Positions 51,765 through 61,391 are shown, counted from the first letter of the stretch. The stretch: DNA of 64,000 nucleotides from Herpetosiphonaceae bacterium (GCA_036374795.1 DASUTC010000200.1:1-64000); one strand, 5' to 3'. Notes: generated from the letters alone by a model not told the origin. Program-made: numbers and translations.

Positions 51765-51888
51765 TGGTCGCGGGCACTCTTGTTGCTGCTGCGTCGTGCA
51801 TGTCTGATCGTATCCTGCCGCCGACATGTTTCACAACATACCGATCGCTGGGCTGTAACCAGATGCGATTCTACGACGAGGAGCTTTC

Positions 51889-53331
51889 ATGACCACACGA
51901 TATGATGTACTGGTGCTGGGCGCGGGACCGGCGGGGACGATGGCGGCGCTCCATGCCTGCGAGCTTGGCGCGCGCGTGGCGATCGTGGATCGGGAGCGCA
52001 CGGGCGGCACCTGCACCAACACCGGCTGCGTCCCGACGCGCGTGCTGGCAAAGACCGCGCGCACGCTCCGCGATATTCGAGATGCGGGCGCGTACGGCAT
52101 CCAGGTGAGCGAGCCGACGTTGCACTGGGTGCAGACCCGCGATCGGGTGCGCCAGGTGATCGCCGACGTTCACGCCAACAAGCACGTTTCCGAGAACATT
52201 CGTAGCGCCGGTGGCGAGCTGTTTCTGGAGGGCACGGCGACCTTCTGCTCGTCGCACGAGGTCCGGCTATCCGATTCGGGCCGGACGCTGGCCGCCGACA
52301 AGATCATCATATGTGTTGGCGGACACTCGCGGCGGCTGCCGCTCCCCGGCGTGGAGCACGCGCTGTACCCGGAAGATATTCTCGATCTCGAAACGTTGCC
52401 GCGCTCGGTAGCGATCGTCGGCAGCGGCTATACCGGCGTGCAGCTTGTGACGGTGATGAATGCGTTCGGCGCGGAGGTTACGCTGCTGGAGATGCAGCCG
52501 CATGTGCTGCCGGGCATGGATCGCGATGTCGGGCAACTGCTGCACGAGAGCTTCCTCAGCCAGGGCGTGACCGTCGCCACCGGGATCAAGGGCGTGGAGC
52601 GTATCGATTTGCTCGACGAGGGGCGGCGGCGGCTGGTTTATACGAAGGACGATCGGCAGGAGCAGGTTGAGTGTGATGCCGTGTTTCTGTGCGCGGGCTG
52701 GCCTGCGGCGATCGAGGGCCTGGGCCTTGAGGAGATCGGTGTGGAGATCGACAAGGGCTATATCACGGTCGACGAGTATCTCCAGACCAGCGTGCCGCAT
52801 ATCTTCGCGGCGGGCGACGCCAACGGCCAGGGGATGCTGGTGCAGGGCGCGCACTTCGAGGCGTTCGTCGCCGCCGAGAACGCGGTACGCGGCCCGAAGA
52901 TGTCCTTCAAGCACAAGCTGCTGCCCAGCGGCGGCTTTACCGATCCCGACTACGGCGGAGTTGGCCTGACCGAGGAGCAGGCGCGCGAGCAGCATCCCGA
53001 TTGCCTGGTAGCCGTCGCGCACTTTGCCGATCTCGACCGCGCGATCATCGATCGGCGGACGGTCGGGTTTCTCAAGCTGATCGTGGACCGCGAGACGATG
53101 CTGGTGATCGGCGCGCACGCGGCAGGCGAGCACGCCGTCGAGGTAATCCAGTCCATTGCGACGGCGATGGCGGCTGAGGTCACGGCGACGACGCTGGCCG
53201 GGATCGAGCTGGCCTATCCGACATACACTGCGATCGTCGGGATGGCCGCCAGCCAGCTTGCGCCTGAGGCGGGCCAGGCAACCGTCCGTCCGATTGCGCG
53301 ACCCGATCGAGTAGGAAACGGAGATACATGA
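51889..53331 (+). CDS. Flavoprotein disulfide reductase lacking the His-Glu dyad
   Basis: 480 residues. FAD-binding GAGPAG (11-16), redox disulfide [12 protein letters not shown] (C42, C47), NAD-binding [10 protein letters not shown] and second FAD motif FAAGDAN. The dimerisation domain lacks the HPH-T-x-E motif of lipoamide dehydrogenase and instead reads [15 protein letters not shown] (about 440), closer to mercuric reductase, but the N-terminal and C-terminal Cys pairs of MerA are absent. It should therefore not be a lipoamide dehydrogenase. Its stop overlaps pxpA (ATGA), tying it to 5-oxoproline metabolism. Confidence 0.88.
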   Translation: MTTRYDVLVLGAGPAGTMAALHACELGARVAIVDRERTGGTCTNTGCVPTRVLAKTARTLRDIRDAGAYGIQVSEPTLHWVQTRDRVRQVIADVHANKHVSENIRSAGGELFLEGTATFCSSHEVRLSDSGRTLAADKIIICVGGHSRRLPLPGVEHALYPEDILDLETLPRSVAIVGSGYTGVQLVTVMNAFGAEVTLLEMQPHVLPGMDRDVGQLLHESFLSQGVTVATGIKGVERIDLLDEGRRRLVYTKDDRQEQVECDAVFLCAGWPAAIEGLGLEEIGVEIDKGYITVDEYLQTSVPHIFAAGDANGQGMLVQGAHFEAFVAAENAVRGPKMSFKHKLLPSGGFTDPDYGGVGLTEEQAREQHPDCLVAVAHFADLDRAIIDRRTVGFLKLIVDRETMLVIGAHAAGEHAVEVIQSIATAMAAEVTATTLAGIELAYPTYTAIVGMAASQLAPEAGQATVRPIARPDRVGNGDT

Positions 53332-54098
53332 AGATCGATCTGAACTGCGATTGCGGCGAGAGCTTCGGGCCGTGGCGCATGGGCGACGACGACGCGCTGC
53401 TGCCGCATGTCACGTCGGCGAATGTGGCCTGCGGTGCTCACGCTGGCGATCCGACTACCATGCGCCGCACGGTGCGGCTGGCCCGCGAGCTAGGCGTTGG
53501 CGTCGGCGCGCATCCGGGCTATCCCGATCTACAAGGCTTTGGCCGCCGTCTGCTCGATCTGTCGCCCACCGAGATCGCGGATAGTGTGCTGGCGCAGATC
53601 GGCGCGCTCTACGCTATTGCGCGGGCCGAGGGCGTGGAGCTGACACATGTCAAGCCCCACGGCGCGCTCTACAACCACGCCGCGACGACGCCAGCGGCGG
53701 CGGAGGCTATCGCGCGGGCGGTAGCCTCGTTCAGCCGCGATCTGATCCTGGTTGGTCTGGCAGGCTCCGCGCTGGTCGATGCTGGCCGCGCCGCCGGGCT
53801 GCGCGTGGCGCGCGAGGCGTTCGCCGATCGCATGTACGAAGCGGATGGCTCGCTGCGCGATCGGCGCAAGCCCGGCGCGGTGATCCACGACGATCGGCAG
53901 GCGCAGGCGCAGGCGATCCGCATCGTGCAGCAGCGCTCGACGCTGACCTATGACGGCGCGCGTGTGGACCTGGAAGCTGATACGATCTGTCTGCACGGCG
54001 ACACGCCCGGCGCTGCCGGGCGCGCAGCGCTGCTGCGGCGCGAGCTTGAGGCGGCGGGCATCGCGGTGCTGCCGCTGGCGCAGGTCGTCGGCGGGTGA
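53328..54098 (+). CDS. pxpA: 5-oxoprolinase subunit A (LamB/YcsF family)
   Basis: 256 residues. [58 protein letters not shown] and [12 protein letters not shown] are the family blocks. With PxpB and PxpC it performs ATP-dependent opening of 5-oxo-L-proline to glutamate in the cytoplasm. Start ATG 53328 overlaps the reductase stop, and its stop overlaps the pxpB GTG start. Confidence 0.96.
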   Translation: MKIDLNCDCGESFGPWRMGDDDALLPHVTSANVACGAHAGDPTTMRRTVRLARELGVGVGAHPGYPDLQGFGRRLLDLSPTEIADSVLAQIGALYAIARAEGVELTHVKPHGALYNHAATTPAAAEAIARAVASFSRDLILVGLAGSALVDAGRAAGLRVAREAFADRMYEADGSLRDRRKPGAVIHDDRQAQAQAIRIVQQRSTLTYDGARVDLEADTICLHGDTPGAAGRAALLRRELEAAGIAVLPLAQVVGG

Positions 54099-54769
54099 GC
54101 GCGACGATCCGCTGGCGCGTGCTGCCGCTCGGCGAGGCGGCGCTGCTGGTCGAGGGCCAGCCCGCCGATCTGCCGACCAACCGGGCGGTGATCGCGCTGG
54201 CGCGGGCGCTGGACGCGGCGGCGCTGGATGGCGTCGAGCCGTCGGTCCCGGCGATCAACACGCTGCTGGTGCCGTTCGATCCGCTGCGGCAATCGGAGGC
54301 TGCGCTCGAACGAACGATCCACGATCTGCTGAGACAGCTTGAGGCAGCGCCGGATATGCCCGCGCGCGTCGTGTCGATCCCGGTGCGCTACGGCGGCGCG
54401 GACGGTCCGGATCTGCCTGAGATTGCCGCGCGCGTTGGCCTGACGCCCCAGGAGGTTGTGGCGCTGCACTGCGCGCAGCTTTATCGCGTGCTGCTGATCG
54501 GCTTCGCGCCGGGCTTTCCGTATCTCGGCCCGCTGCCGGAGCGCTTGCAGTTGCCCAGGCGGGCCACGCCCCGCACCAGCGTACCCCCAGGCACGGTCGC
54601 AATCGCCGCCGATCTGAGCGGCATCTATCCGGCCAGGCTGCCGGGCGGCTGGCATCTGATCGGCTGGACGCCGCTGCGCCTGTTCGATCCCGCCGCCGAC
54701 CCGCCCTCCGCGCTTGAGCCCGGCGATGGCGTGCGCTTCGTGCCACTGCCCGATGGAGTCCAGCCGTGA
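54095..54769 (+). CDS. pxpB: 5-oxoprolinase subunit B (KipI-like)
   Basis: 224 residues, GTG start overlapping the pxpA stop (GTGA). [13 protein letters not shown] at the start, [37 protein letters not shown] and [18 protein letters not shown] identify the carboxyltransferase-domain (CT_C_D, KipI) subunit. Works with PxpC as the ATP-dependent part of the enzyme. Its stop overlaps the pxpC start. Confidence 0.95.
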   Translation: MSATIRWRVLPLGEAALLVEGQPADLPTNRAVIALARALDAAALDGVEPSVPAINTLLVPFDPLRQSEAALERTIHDLLRQLEAAPDMPARVVSIPVRYGGADGPDLPEIAARVGLTPQEVVALHCAQLYRVLLIGFAPGFPYLGPLPERLQLPRRATPRTSVPPGTVAIAADLSGIYPARLPGGWHLIGWTPLRLFDPAADPPSALEPGDGVRFVPLPDGVQP

Positions 54770-55761
54770 TTCACGATTCGATCCCGGTTCTGCACGTGCT
54801 TGCGGGCGGCGTGCTGACGACCGTGCAAGATCTGGGGCGATACGCCGCGCGGCGCTACGGCGTGCCCCAGAGCGGCGCGCTGGACAATGTCGCGGCTGTG
54901 GCGGCAAACCGGCTGCTGGATAATCCGTCGAGCGCCGCTACGCTGGAGATGACCGCAGGCGGCGCGGACTTTGAGGTGCTGGCGCCGACGCTGCTGGCGC
55001 TCACAGGTGCCGATCTTGGCGCGGCGCTCGACGACGAGCCGCTGCCGCTGTGGATGGCGGTCTTTGCGCGAGCGGGCGCGCGGCTCAGGCTGACCGGGCG
55101 GCGGGCTGGCTGGGGCGCGCGGGCCTATCTGGCGGTCGCGGGCGGCTTCGATGTGCCTCCGGTGCTCGGCTCGTGCAGCACGTATCTGCCCGGCGGCTTT
55201 GGCGGTCTGCATGGGCGGGCGCTGCGGGCTGGCGATTTGCTGCACGCTCCGTCGGGTGCTATCGATGCCGTACGTCTTGCCGGGAGAAGCTGGCCGCCGC
55301 ATGCGCGACCGGCCTACGCTGCGCAGCCGGTGCTGCGCGTGCTGCCCGGCCCGCACGTCGAGCGCTTTGCCGCCGACGCGCTCGATCAGCTCGTCGCCGC
55401 GCCGCTCCAGGTCAGCGCAAGCTCGAATCGCATGGGCTACCGCCTTGAAGGTCCGAGTATGCGCTATGCCGTGCCGTGGAGCCTGCCGTCGCTGGGCGTG
55501 CTGCCCGGCGTGGTGCAGGTGCCGCCCGACGGCAGCCCGATCCTGCTCATGGCCGACGCGCAGACGACCGGCGGCTATCCGATCGTCGGGGTGGTGATCG
55601 GGCCGGATCTGCCGCTGGCCGCGCAGCTTCTCCCCGGCGATCGGCTGCGCTTCGCGTGGACGACGCCCTCGGCGGCGCTGGCTGCGCGGCATGAGATGCA
55701 GCGCTGGCGCGGGGCGGTGCCCGACGACGACCTCTACCCGTTGGCATGGGCAGGGGCGTGA
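54766..55761 (+). CDS. pxpC: 5-oxoprolinase subunit C (KipA-like, biotin-carboxylase-linked fold)
   Basis: 331 residues, GTG start overlapping the pxpB stop. VLAGGVLTTVQDLGRYAARRYGVPQSGALD is the defining start block, followed by LEMTAGGADFE, YLAVAGGFD, GSCSTYLPGGFGG, SSNRMGYRLEGP and ILLMADAQTTGGYP. End of the coupled four-gene unit. Confidence 0.95.
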   Translation: MIHDSIPVLHVLAGGVLTTVQDLGRYAARRYGVPQSGALDNVAAVAANRLLDNPSSAATLEMTAGGADFEVLAPTLLALTGADLGAALDDEPLPLWMAVFARAGARLRLTGRRAGWGARAYLAVAGGFDVPPVLGSCSTYLPGGFGGLHGRALRAGDLLHAPSGAIDAVRLAGRSWPPHARPAYAAQPVLRVLPGPHVERFAADALDQLVAAPLQVSASSNRMGYRLEGPSMRYAVPWSLPSLGVLPGVVQVPPDGSPILLMADAQTTGGYPIVGVVIGPDLPLAAQLLPGDRLRFAWTTPSAALAARHEMQRWRGAVPDDDLYPLAWAGA

Positions 55762-55794
55762 CTTTCTTAGCCCGATGGCAGGCCAAACGATCGC

Positions 55795-55839
55795 TTGACC
55801 TGAGTAATCGGATTCGTGTATGCTGGTGGCACTCACCAG
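55795..55839 (+). promoter_or_regulatory. Promoter and palindrome of the SPFH gene
   Basis: TTGACC (55795-55800), 18-nt spacer, TATGCT (55819-55824). Overlapping the expected start is CTGGTG (55823-55828) with CACCAG (55834-55839), a 5-nt-spaced palindrome. About 110 nt leader; GGAAGGA precedes ATG 55936. Confidence 0.5.
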
Positions 55840-55935
55840 GCGCATCCCCAGATCTGCAACCAATCCGGCATGCGTGCGTAGATCAGTCACAGTTTCGTCA
55901 CAGTCCCACCGACATACATAGGAAGGAACCGCACT

Positions 55936-57147
55936 ATGGCTCAAGCGCCGTACACCAATCAGGTCGCTCAAGGTATTTCACAGCTTGCTCAGGTTCGCGC
56001 CGCGATCGAAGAGGCGGCAGAGGTTTTTGGCCGTAAGGATGAGGCTGGCCGCACGCCGATTGTGGTGGTGCCCAGGCGTCAGAATCGTATCCGCTGGGGC
56101 CTGGTCATCTTCGGCGGCTTCGTGATTCTGTTTGGATTCTTTGCCGCAGGCGTGACGAGCCGTGGCTTCGTGGGCGCGCTCGGCTTCTTCTTCGGCGCTC
56201 TGCTGATCCTGGCTGGCCTGCTGCGCTCGCTATATATCCAGGTGCCCGAAGGCGTCAACGCGCTGCTGGCGCGCGGCGGCAAGCATATCGGCGTGGTTGG
56301 CGCGGGCCTGCACTTCATCCAGCCGTGGGTGGTCGTCTCCCATCTGGTGACGCGCCGTGAGATCCCCTATGATGCGCCGGTCAAGGAAGCGCCGACCAAA
56401 GATAACGTGCGGGCGGCGGTCGATACGTCGATCACCTTCATGGTGACAGACCCGTACCGCTTCGTGTACGGTATCTCGGCCAGCGGCTTCGATCAGGTCT
56501 TCCAGGCGGCCTGTCAGGACGCGATCCGCTCGATGGTGCGTCTGGTCACGTCGGAGCAGGTCAACGATCTGGCGCGGCAGGAAACCGCAGGGCTGCGCGA
56601 GTCGCTGAATGCGGACGTGGAGCAGTACGGCGTGACGATTGCCAAGATCAATATTACGGACGCTCGACCGCCCGCCGAGTTTTTACAGTCGCAGGAGGCG
56701 CGGCAGTTGGCAGTGCTTCAGCGCGCCGAACAGTCGGAGAAGCAAGCGCTGGCGCAGCGTCGGCAGGCCGATCAGGAGGCGCTGGCCCGTCAGCAAGTCG
56801 TAGCGCGCGTCGAGCGTGAGCGCGAGGAGCTGCAGGTGCAGGTGCAGCAGGCTGAGGCGCGGCGGCGCATCGCCGAGCTGGAGGCCGAGGCCGAGATGAT
56901 GCGCCTGACACGGCTGGAAGAGACGATGCGCAATAATCCGCACGCGGCGCAGCGCGAGATCGAGATGGCACGGCTTGACGTAGCCCGCTCGCTGGCCGGA
57001 AACAGCCGCGCCGTGCTGCAAGTCGGCAGCGCCGATGAGATGGTCCGCGCGTTTGTCATGCGCGATATGCTGCACGACATTCATACGCAGGCTAACGGCG
57101 TGCGGCAAGGCGACGGGCAGACCCAGGAGGAGCGCCCGGCGGTGTAA
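55936..57147 (+). CDS. SPFH/Band 7 (stomatin-like) membrane protein
   Basis: 403 residues. Cytoplasmic start, two close helices (about 55-77 and 80-100), then the SPFH domain (about 100-260; VPEGVNALLARGGKHI, REIPYDAPVKEAPTKDNVRAAVDTSITFMV, DARPPAEFLQ). A long Glu/Gln/Arg-rich coiled coil (about 255-345) is typical of flotillin/stomatin oligomers that organise membrane microdomains. No NfeD partner is adjacent. Its own promoter and terminator suggest a single-gene unit. Confidence 0.9.
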   Translation: MAQAPYTNQVAQGISQLAQVRAAIEEAAEVFGRKDEAGRTPIVVVPRRQNRIRWGLVIFGGFVILFGFFAAGVTSRGFVGALGFFFGALLILAGLLRSLYIQVPEGVNALLARGGKHIGVVGAGLHFIQPWVVVSHLVTRREIPYDAPVKEAPTKDNVRAAVDTSITFMVTDPYRFVYGISASGFDQVFQAACQDAIRSMVRLVTSEQVNDLARQETAGLRESLNADVEQYGVTIAKINITDARPPAEFLQSQEARQLAVLQRAEQSEKQALAQRRQADQEALARQQVVARVEREREELQVQVQQAEARRRIAELEAEAEMMRLTRLEETMRNNPHAAQREIEMARLDVARSLAGNSRAVLQVGSADEMVRAFVMRDMLHDIHTQANGVRQGDGQTQEERPAV

Positions 57148-57175
57148 CGAGGCGGGTAGCTCCATAGTCTGATCG

Positions 57176-57204
57176 AAAGGGCACGCATACCGTGCCCTTT
57201 CTTG
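57176..57204 (+). terminator. Rho-independent terminator after the SPFH gene
   Basis: Perfect 10-bp stem AAAGGGCACG (57176-57185) with CGTGCCCTTT (57191-57200), 5-nt loop, then CTTGTTCTC. A-run before and T-run after allow use in both directions, serving the convergent gene at 57243 too. Confidence 0.85.
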
Positions 57205-57242
57205 TTCTCATACGCTGGTTGCAAGGCTGATCAGCAGCGGAT

Positions 57243-57650
57243 TTAAGATTCGCTCGTATGCTCCGGCTGCTCGGTTTTCTTGACGATCGTATAGCCCGTG
57301 ACCGCGCTTCGTCCGCCGCTGTAGTGCGTCCACTGCCACTGAACATCCTCGTCTTCGTCAAGCTCAACGCTAATCACGGCCGGAGCGGGTGCGGCGTTAT
57401 CAGGCTGCGGCGCGAAGACCGTCCGTTTCTTCGGCTGCTGCTCATTCTGATCGCTCTGTGGCTCGCTGTGATCGATCCTGATCTCCTTGCTGCGCTCAGA
57501 TTTCGGCTCGCTACACCGATTGTACACGAGTGCGCAAATAGCCAGCCCGGCGCGCAGCAGCACTCGATCGTTCAGGCATACACGATCGAGCAACAGGTTG
57601 CATCTGCTTGTAACGTATACATCTGTGGTTGCGATTCCTTTCTGAATCAT
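57243..57650 (-). CDS. Hypothetical protein with acidic/Gln-rich tail
   Basis: 135 residues from ATG 57650 (weak ribosome-binding site); an in-frame GTG about 29 codons later, before LLRAGLAICALVYNRCSEPK, is an alternative that would give a signal-like start with a Cys. The second half is polar (SEPQSDQNEQQPKKR, ELDEDEDVQWQW) and looks disordered with a short strand region. No family recognised. Confidence 0.45.
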   Translation of the reverse strand: MIQKGIATTDVYVTSRCNLLLDRVCLNDRVLLRAGLAICALVYNRCSEPKSERSKEIRIDHSEPQSDQNEQQPKKRTVFAPQPDNAAPAPAVISVELDEDEDVQWQWTHYSGGRSAVTGYTIVKKTEQPEHTSES

Positions 57651-57746
57651 GACTCTGGGTTACTATTGATCATATAATTACCAGCTTATACTATAGAGAA
57701 TAGCCTCCCCGGATCAGCTTTCATAGAATAGAAAGTGGAGAATCCT

Positions 57747-58574
57747 GTGCTTGATACTCAAATTAGCCGTCTCACACAGCTTGGCCTGAATGTGTACGAA
57801 GCGAAGGCATACGCGGCGCTGCTTGGCAAAGAAAGCTTTACCGCAACGCAGGTCGCCGATATTTCGGGCGTGCCTCGCCAGCGCATCTACGACATTCTAG
57901 CCAGTCTGGTCGAGCGTGGTCTGGCGATCAGTCGGCCCGGAAAGCATGGCACGAAGTACGCCGCAGTTGCTCCCAAGCTGGCGCTGCACGCGCTGCTTGA
58001 GCAGGAGCAGCAGCGCTTGAGTCGTCTGGAAACGATCACCAACGAGCTGGTCGATGAGCTGGGCAATCAGTACCTCGAGGGCAAGGAAGAGAGCAGCCCG
58101 CTCGAATATATCGAGGTGCTGCGCGGGCGCACGGCGATCAATCAGCGCTTTGCCGAGATCCAGCAGAACTGCCAGCGCGAGATCCTGATCTTCACCAAGC
58201 CGCCCTACGCCCGCCCGCCGCAGGAGAACGTGGAGGGTCTGGAGACGCTCAAGCGGCATATTCGCGCCTGCTCGATCTATGAGTACAGCGTGCTACAGAA
58301 TGAGGAGACGCGCCAGGCGGTCGATTTCTTTATCCGGCATGGCGAGGAGGCGCGCTTCGTCGAGCACCTGCCGCTGAAGCTGGTGATCGTCGATGAGGAG
58401 ATCGTGATGTTCGCGATGGAAGACCCGATCGCTGGACGAACCGACCTCACGATTTTGCTGATCGAGCATAAGCAGCTTGCCAGGCTGGTCAAGATTGCGT
58501 TTGAAACGCTCTGGGGTCGCGGCGAAACGTTTGACGCCGCCTGCGCGCGGCTTGAGCTGTCGGTCGAGCGCTAA
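57747..58574 (+). CDS. TrmB family transcriptional regulator
   Basis: 275 residues. I chose GTG 57747 because GGAG lies 6 nt upstream; GTG 57735 is the longer option. N-terminal winged helix: LTQLGLNVYEAKAYAALLGK, ATQVADISGVPRQRIYDILASLVERGL. A short coiled coil and the C-terminal TrmB effector domain follow (LEVLRGRTAINQRF-like segment, VDEEIVMFAMEDP). TrmB proteins usually sense sugars; the target here is unknown. The GNAT gene follows 94 bp downstream. Confidence 0.87.
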   Translation: MLDTQISRLTQLGLNVYEAKAYAALLGKESFTATQVADISGVPRQRIYDILASLVERGLAISRPGKHGTKYAAVAPKLALHALLEQEQQRLSRLETITNELVDELGNQYLEGKEESSPLEYIEVLRGRTAINQRFAEIQQNCQREILIFTKPPYARPPQENVEGLETLKRHIRACSIYEYSVLQNEETRQAVDFFIRHGEEARFVEHLPLKLVIVDEEIVMFAMEDPIAGRTDLTILLIEHKQLARLVKIAFETLWGRGETFDAACARLELSVER

Positions 58575-58668
58575 GCCGCTGGATTCTGGTCGCGGTTACG
58601 TGTTCAGCCGAATACGTCTGGCGTCGAGGGCAGCGCAAGCGGCAGAACCAACGTTGAAAGATAAGCGT

Positions 58669-59169
58669 ATGCAGCAAGATCAACAGCCGATCGTGATTCG
58701 TCCGGTGCGCGCCGAGGACGCCGAGGCGATCGCGCAGATCACGCGCGAGGCCGGCGTGATCGAGACGATTTTAGCGCTGCCGAGCGACCGCGTTGCACAG
58801 CGTGAGCAGGCGCTGGCCCGTCTGGGCGACGACGAGCATTATTTTGTTGCCGAGGTTGCCGGGCAGGTGCTTGGGCTGGCGGGCTTGAGCGTAGGCCGTG
58901 GACGGCTGCGGCATAGCGGACATGTCTTTTTGTTCGTGTCACAGGCGCTTCATGGCCGGGGTATCGGGACGCGGCTGATGGAAGCGCTGCTCGATCTGGC
59001 GGATAACTGGCTCCTGCTGCGGCGCGTCGAGCTTACGGTGTTTGCGGAAAACGAGCGGGCGCGGCGGCTCTATGAGCGCCTGGGCTTTGTGGTCGAGGGG
59101 CGACGCAAGATGAGCGTGATCTCACAGGGCGAGCTAAAAGACGAGTTTCTGATGGCGCGCTATCGCTGA
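58669..59169 (+). CDS. GNAT acetyltransferase, YhhY/AaaT-like
   Basis: 166 residues from ATG 58669. IVIRPVRAEDAEAIAQIT at the start, HVFLFVSQALHGRGIGTRLMEALLDLADNWLLLRRVELTVFAENERARRLYERLGFVVEGRRK overall pattern (core GRGIGTRLM acetyl-CoA loop and VELTVFAEN) matches E. coli YhhY, an amino-acid N-acetyltransferase. Cytoplasmic. Probably co-transcribed with the TrmB gene. Confidence 0.88.
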   Translation: MQQDQQPIVIRPVRAEDAEAIAQITREAGVIETILALPSDRVAQREQALARLGDDEHYFVAEVAGQVLGLAGLSVGRGRLRHSGHVFLFVSQALHGRGIGTRLMEALLDLADNWLLLRRVELTVFAENERARRLYERLGFVVEGRRKMSVISQGELKDEFLMARYR

Positions 59170-59237
59170 TTGGCTGCTGCGGCAGGTTTGTATCTCCGAG
59201 CCGATGCAATGGCCCTGTTTATGCTAGAAGATCCTCG

Positions 59238-59280
59238 TTGACACCACTATTTATGGTGTTTATAATTCAGGTACCTGAAT
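59238..59280 (+). promoter_or_regulatory. Consensus promoter with two palindromes, subtilase gene
   Basis: TTGACA (59238-59243), exactly 17 nt, TATAAT (59261-59266): both boxes perfect. Palindrome 1, ACACCA/TGGTGT (59241-59259), fills the spacer. Palindrome 2, ATTCAGGTACCTGAAT (59265-59280), is a perfect 16-mer over the -10 edge and start site. So strong a promoter with two operators implies tight repression. It lies about 120 nt before ATG 59401. Confidence 0.85.
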
Positions 59281-59400
59281 GCATCTCATGGGTGTTCGGG
59301 GAACCTTTTCGGGAATGAAATCTCCTGCGTCGGCTCAGGGTCGGGAATGGTTGAAGGACGCCCCACACGCTGACCTGTCGACGCGATAAGGATCTTCTGT

Positions 59401-61149
59401 ATGCTCCGCCTGTCTCGCCTGCTCAGCCTCGTCTTGATTGGATTGCTCGTCCTGGCCTCGTTGGCAGCCCCTCATCCCAGCCGCGCCACGACGGCGATTA
59501 TCGATCCGCTGCTGGCGCAAACGCTCCAATCCACCGCGCCGGATACACCTGTGTCCGTGATTGTCACCTTTGAAAGTCAGCCTACGACAACGGATCTATC
59601 GCGCCTGATCGCGATCGGTGCCTCGGTCGCGCCGCTGCGCCATCTGCCAATGGCGGGAGTGCTGGCGACGCCCGCGCAGATCGATCTGATCGCGCAGCTC
59701 AGCGGCGTGCGATCGGTGTACGCGAACCAGCGGCTGCAATACTTCTTGCGCGAGAGCGTGACGACGATCGGAGCGCCCGGCGTCTGGGCCGACTACGGCT
59801 ACCGGGGCGAGGGCGTCGGCATCGCCGTGCTGGATACCGGCATCGACGGCCTGCATCCTGATTTGCAGTACGGCCCCAAGACCGTCGAGAACGTCAAGTT
59901 TCTGGGCTTGCAGTACGCCGCCGGCCAGGATCTCGACACGCTCAATCTGCCGGTCGCATACGTCGAGGATCAGCGCAACACCGATACTACCGGCGGTCAC
60001 GGCACGCATGTCGCGGGCATTATCGGGGCGTCGGGCGCTGCCAGCGGCGGCTACTACCAGGGCGTCGCGCCGCGCTCGAATCTGATCGGCCTGGGTGTCG
60101 GCGACACGATCGAGATCTTTACCGCGCTGGCTGGCTTCGACTGGGCGATCGAGCATAAAGAGCAGTACAACATTCGGGTGGTCAACTGTAGCTGGGGCAA
60201 TATCATCCCCGGCTTCGATCCGAACAACCCGGTCAACGTCGCGACCAGGCGTGTCCACGATGCGGGAATAACAGTCGTGTTCGCCTCCGGCAACTCCGGC
60301 TCCAACACCGATACGCTCAATACCTACAGCGTCGCGCCGTGGGTCATCGGCGTGGCGGCGGGCGATAAGGATGGCCGTAACGTCTCGTTCTTCTCGTCGC
60401 GCGGCATTCCCGGCAGCGATCTGTACCATCCGACGCTGACGGCTCCTGGCTATCTGATCGCCTCGGATCGCGCTGTGACGGGCGTGGCAACCAGTGGCCC
60501 GTCGACGCCCACCGACCCGGCCTTTATCGCCCCGCAGCATCTTCCGTACTACACCGTCGCCAGCGGCAGCAGCATGGCCGCGCCGCACGTGTCGGGGGCG
60601 ATTGCGCTGATGATGCAGGCCAATCCAGCGCTGACACCCGATGTGATCAAGCGCGTGCTGATCAATACTGCTACGCCGATGCCCGATTACCAGGAGTATG
60701 CGGCGGGCGCGGGCTACCTCAACGTCCGAGCGGCGGTCGATGCCGCCAGGCAGATCAAGAATATTCGTACCTATCGCGATCCACGCACCGGCAAAGAGCA
60801 GCAGGTCTACGATCAGACGACTACCTGGAGCGGTACGGTTGGTATCAGCGCTCCGGGCCTGCCCGCCACCGATAGCCGCACGATCCAGGTTGCGCCGGGC
60901 ACCGTCTCGCTTGAGGTAACGGTAGACTGGAACATCATCGCCAGCGACCTCAACCTGTACCTGTACGATCCGCAGGGCGTGCTTGTCGCCAAGTCGGAAA
61001 CCGTGCAGGCGGTCTATAACTACGCCAACGAGCACGTACATGTCAACTCGCCCGCAGCCGGGACCTGGACAGTGCGCGTGAGTGGCCTGCTCAACGCTCC
61101 GCAGGCGTATCGCGCCACAAGCAACGGCGTGGTGCTGGTCAATCCCTAA
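59401..61149 (+). CDS. Exported subtilisin-like serine protease (S8)
   Basis: 582 residues. Signal peptide (about 1-29), I9-type propeptide (about 30-115; SVIVTFESQ), catalytic domain with D145 (AVLDTGID), H200 (GGHGTHVAG), oxyanion N298 (ASGNSG) and S391 (ASGSSMAAPH). A C-terminal P-like beta-sandwich (about 480-580; LEVTVDWNIIASDLNLYLYDP, AGTWTVRVSG) follows. Secreted protease. Terminated by a strong hairpin. Confidence 0.95.
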   Translation: MLRLSRLLSLVLIGLLVLASLAAPHPSRATTAIIDPLLAQTLQSTAPDTPVSVIVTFESQPTTTDLSRLIAIGASVAPLRHLPMAGVLATPAQIDLIAQLSGVRSVYANQRLQYFLRESVTTIGAPGVWADYGYRGEGVGIAVLDTGIDGLHPDLQYGPKTVENVKFLGLQYAAGQDLDTLNLPVAYVEDQRNTDTTGGHGTHVAGIIGASGAASGGYYQGVAPRSNLIGLGVGDTIEIFTALAGFDWAIEHKEQYNIRVVNCSWGNIIPGFDPNNPVNVATRRVHDAGITVVFASGNSGSNTDTLNTYSVAPWVIGVAAGDKDGRNVSFFSSRGIPGSDLYHPTLTAPGYLIASDRAVTGVATSGPSTPTDPAFIAPQHLPYYTVASGSSMAAPHVSGAIALMMQANPALTPDVIKRVLINTATPMPDYQEYAAGAGYLNVRAAVDAARQIKNIRTYRDPRTGKEQQVYDQTTTWSGTVGISAPGLPATDSRTIQVAPGTVSLEVTVDWNIIASDLNLYLYDPQGVLVAKSETVQAVYNYANEHVHVNSPAAGTWTVRVSGLLNAPQAYRATSNGVVLVNP

Positions 61150-61176
61150 CGCTCGCCGACTCCAGTCAAGCACGCA

Positions 61177-61208
61177 GCCGCGCAAAGATTATTTGCGCGG
61201 CTTTTGTT
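61177..61208 (+). terminator. Rho-independent terminator after the subtilase gene
   Basis: Perfect 10-bp stem GCCGCGCAAA (61177-61186) with TTTGCGCGGC (61192-61201), 5-nt loop, followed by TTTTGTTTG. Confidence 0.88.
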
Positions 61209-61391
61209 TGAGCGCGTTCGGAGCGCCGCACTCCATGTCCTGCAACTTCGTTACCTGCTCAGGAGACTTTACCGTTTTTTGATAAAAGTCCTGAGTAATG
61301 GGTTAGTTAAGCACGGGTCTAAGCAGTACTAACGGTCGATTATAAAAATTTGTAAAAATTGATTTGATGTCTCATGTATGCATACACCCTT

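Noticed and set aside
59596-61185. 529-codon minus-strand frame opposite the subtilase
   Set aside because: Shadow of a GC-rich gene; catalytic triad is on the plus strand.
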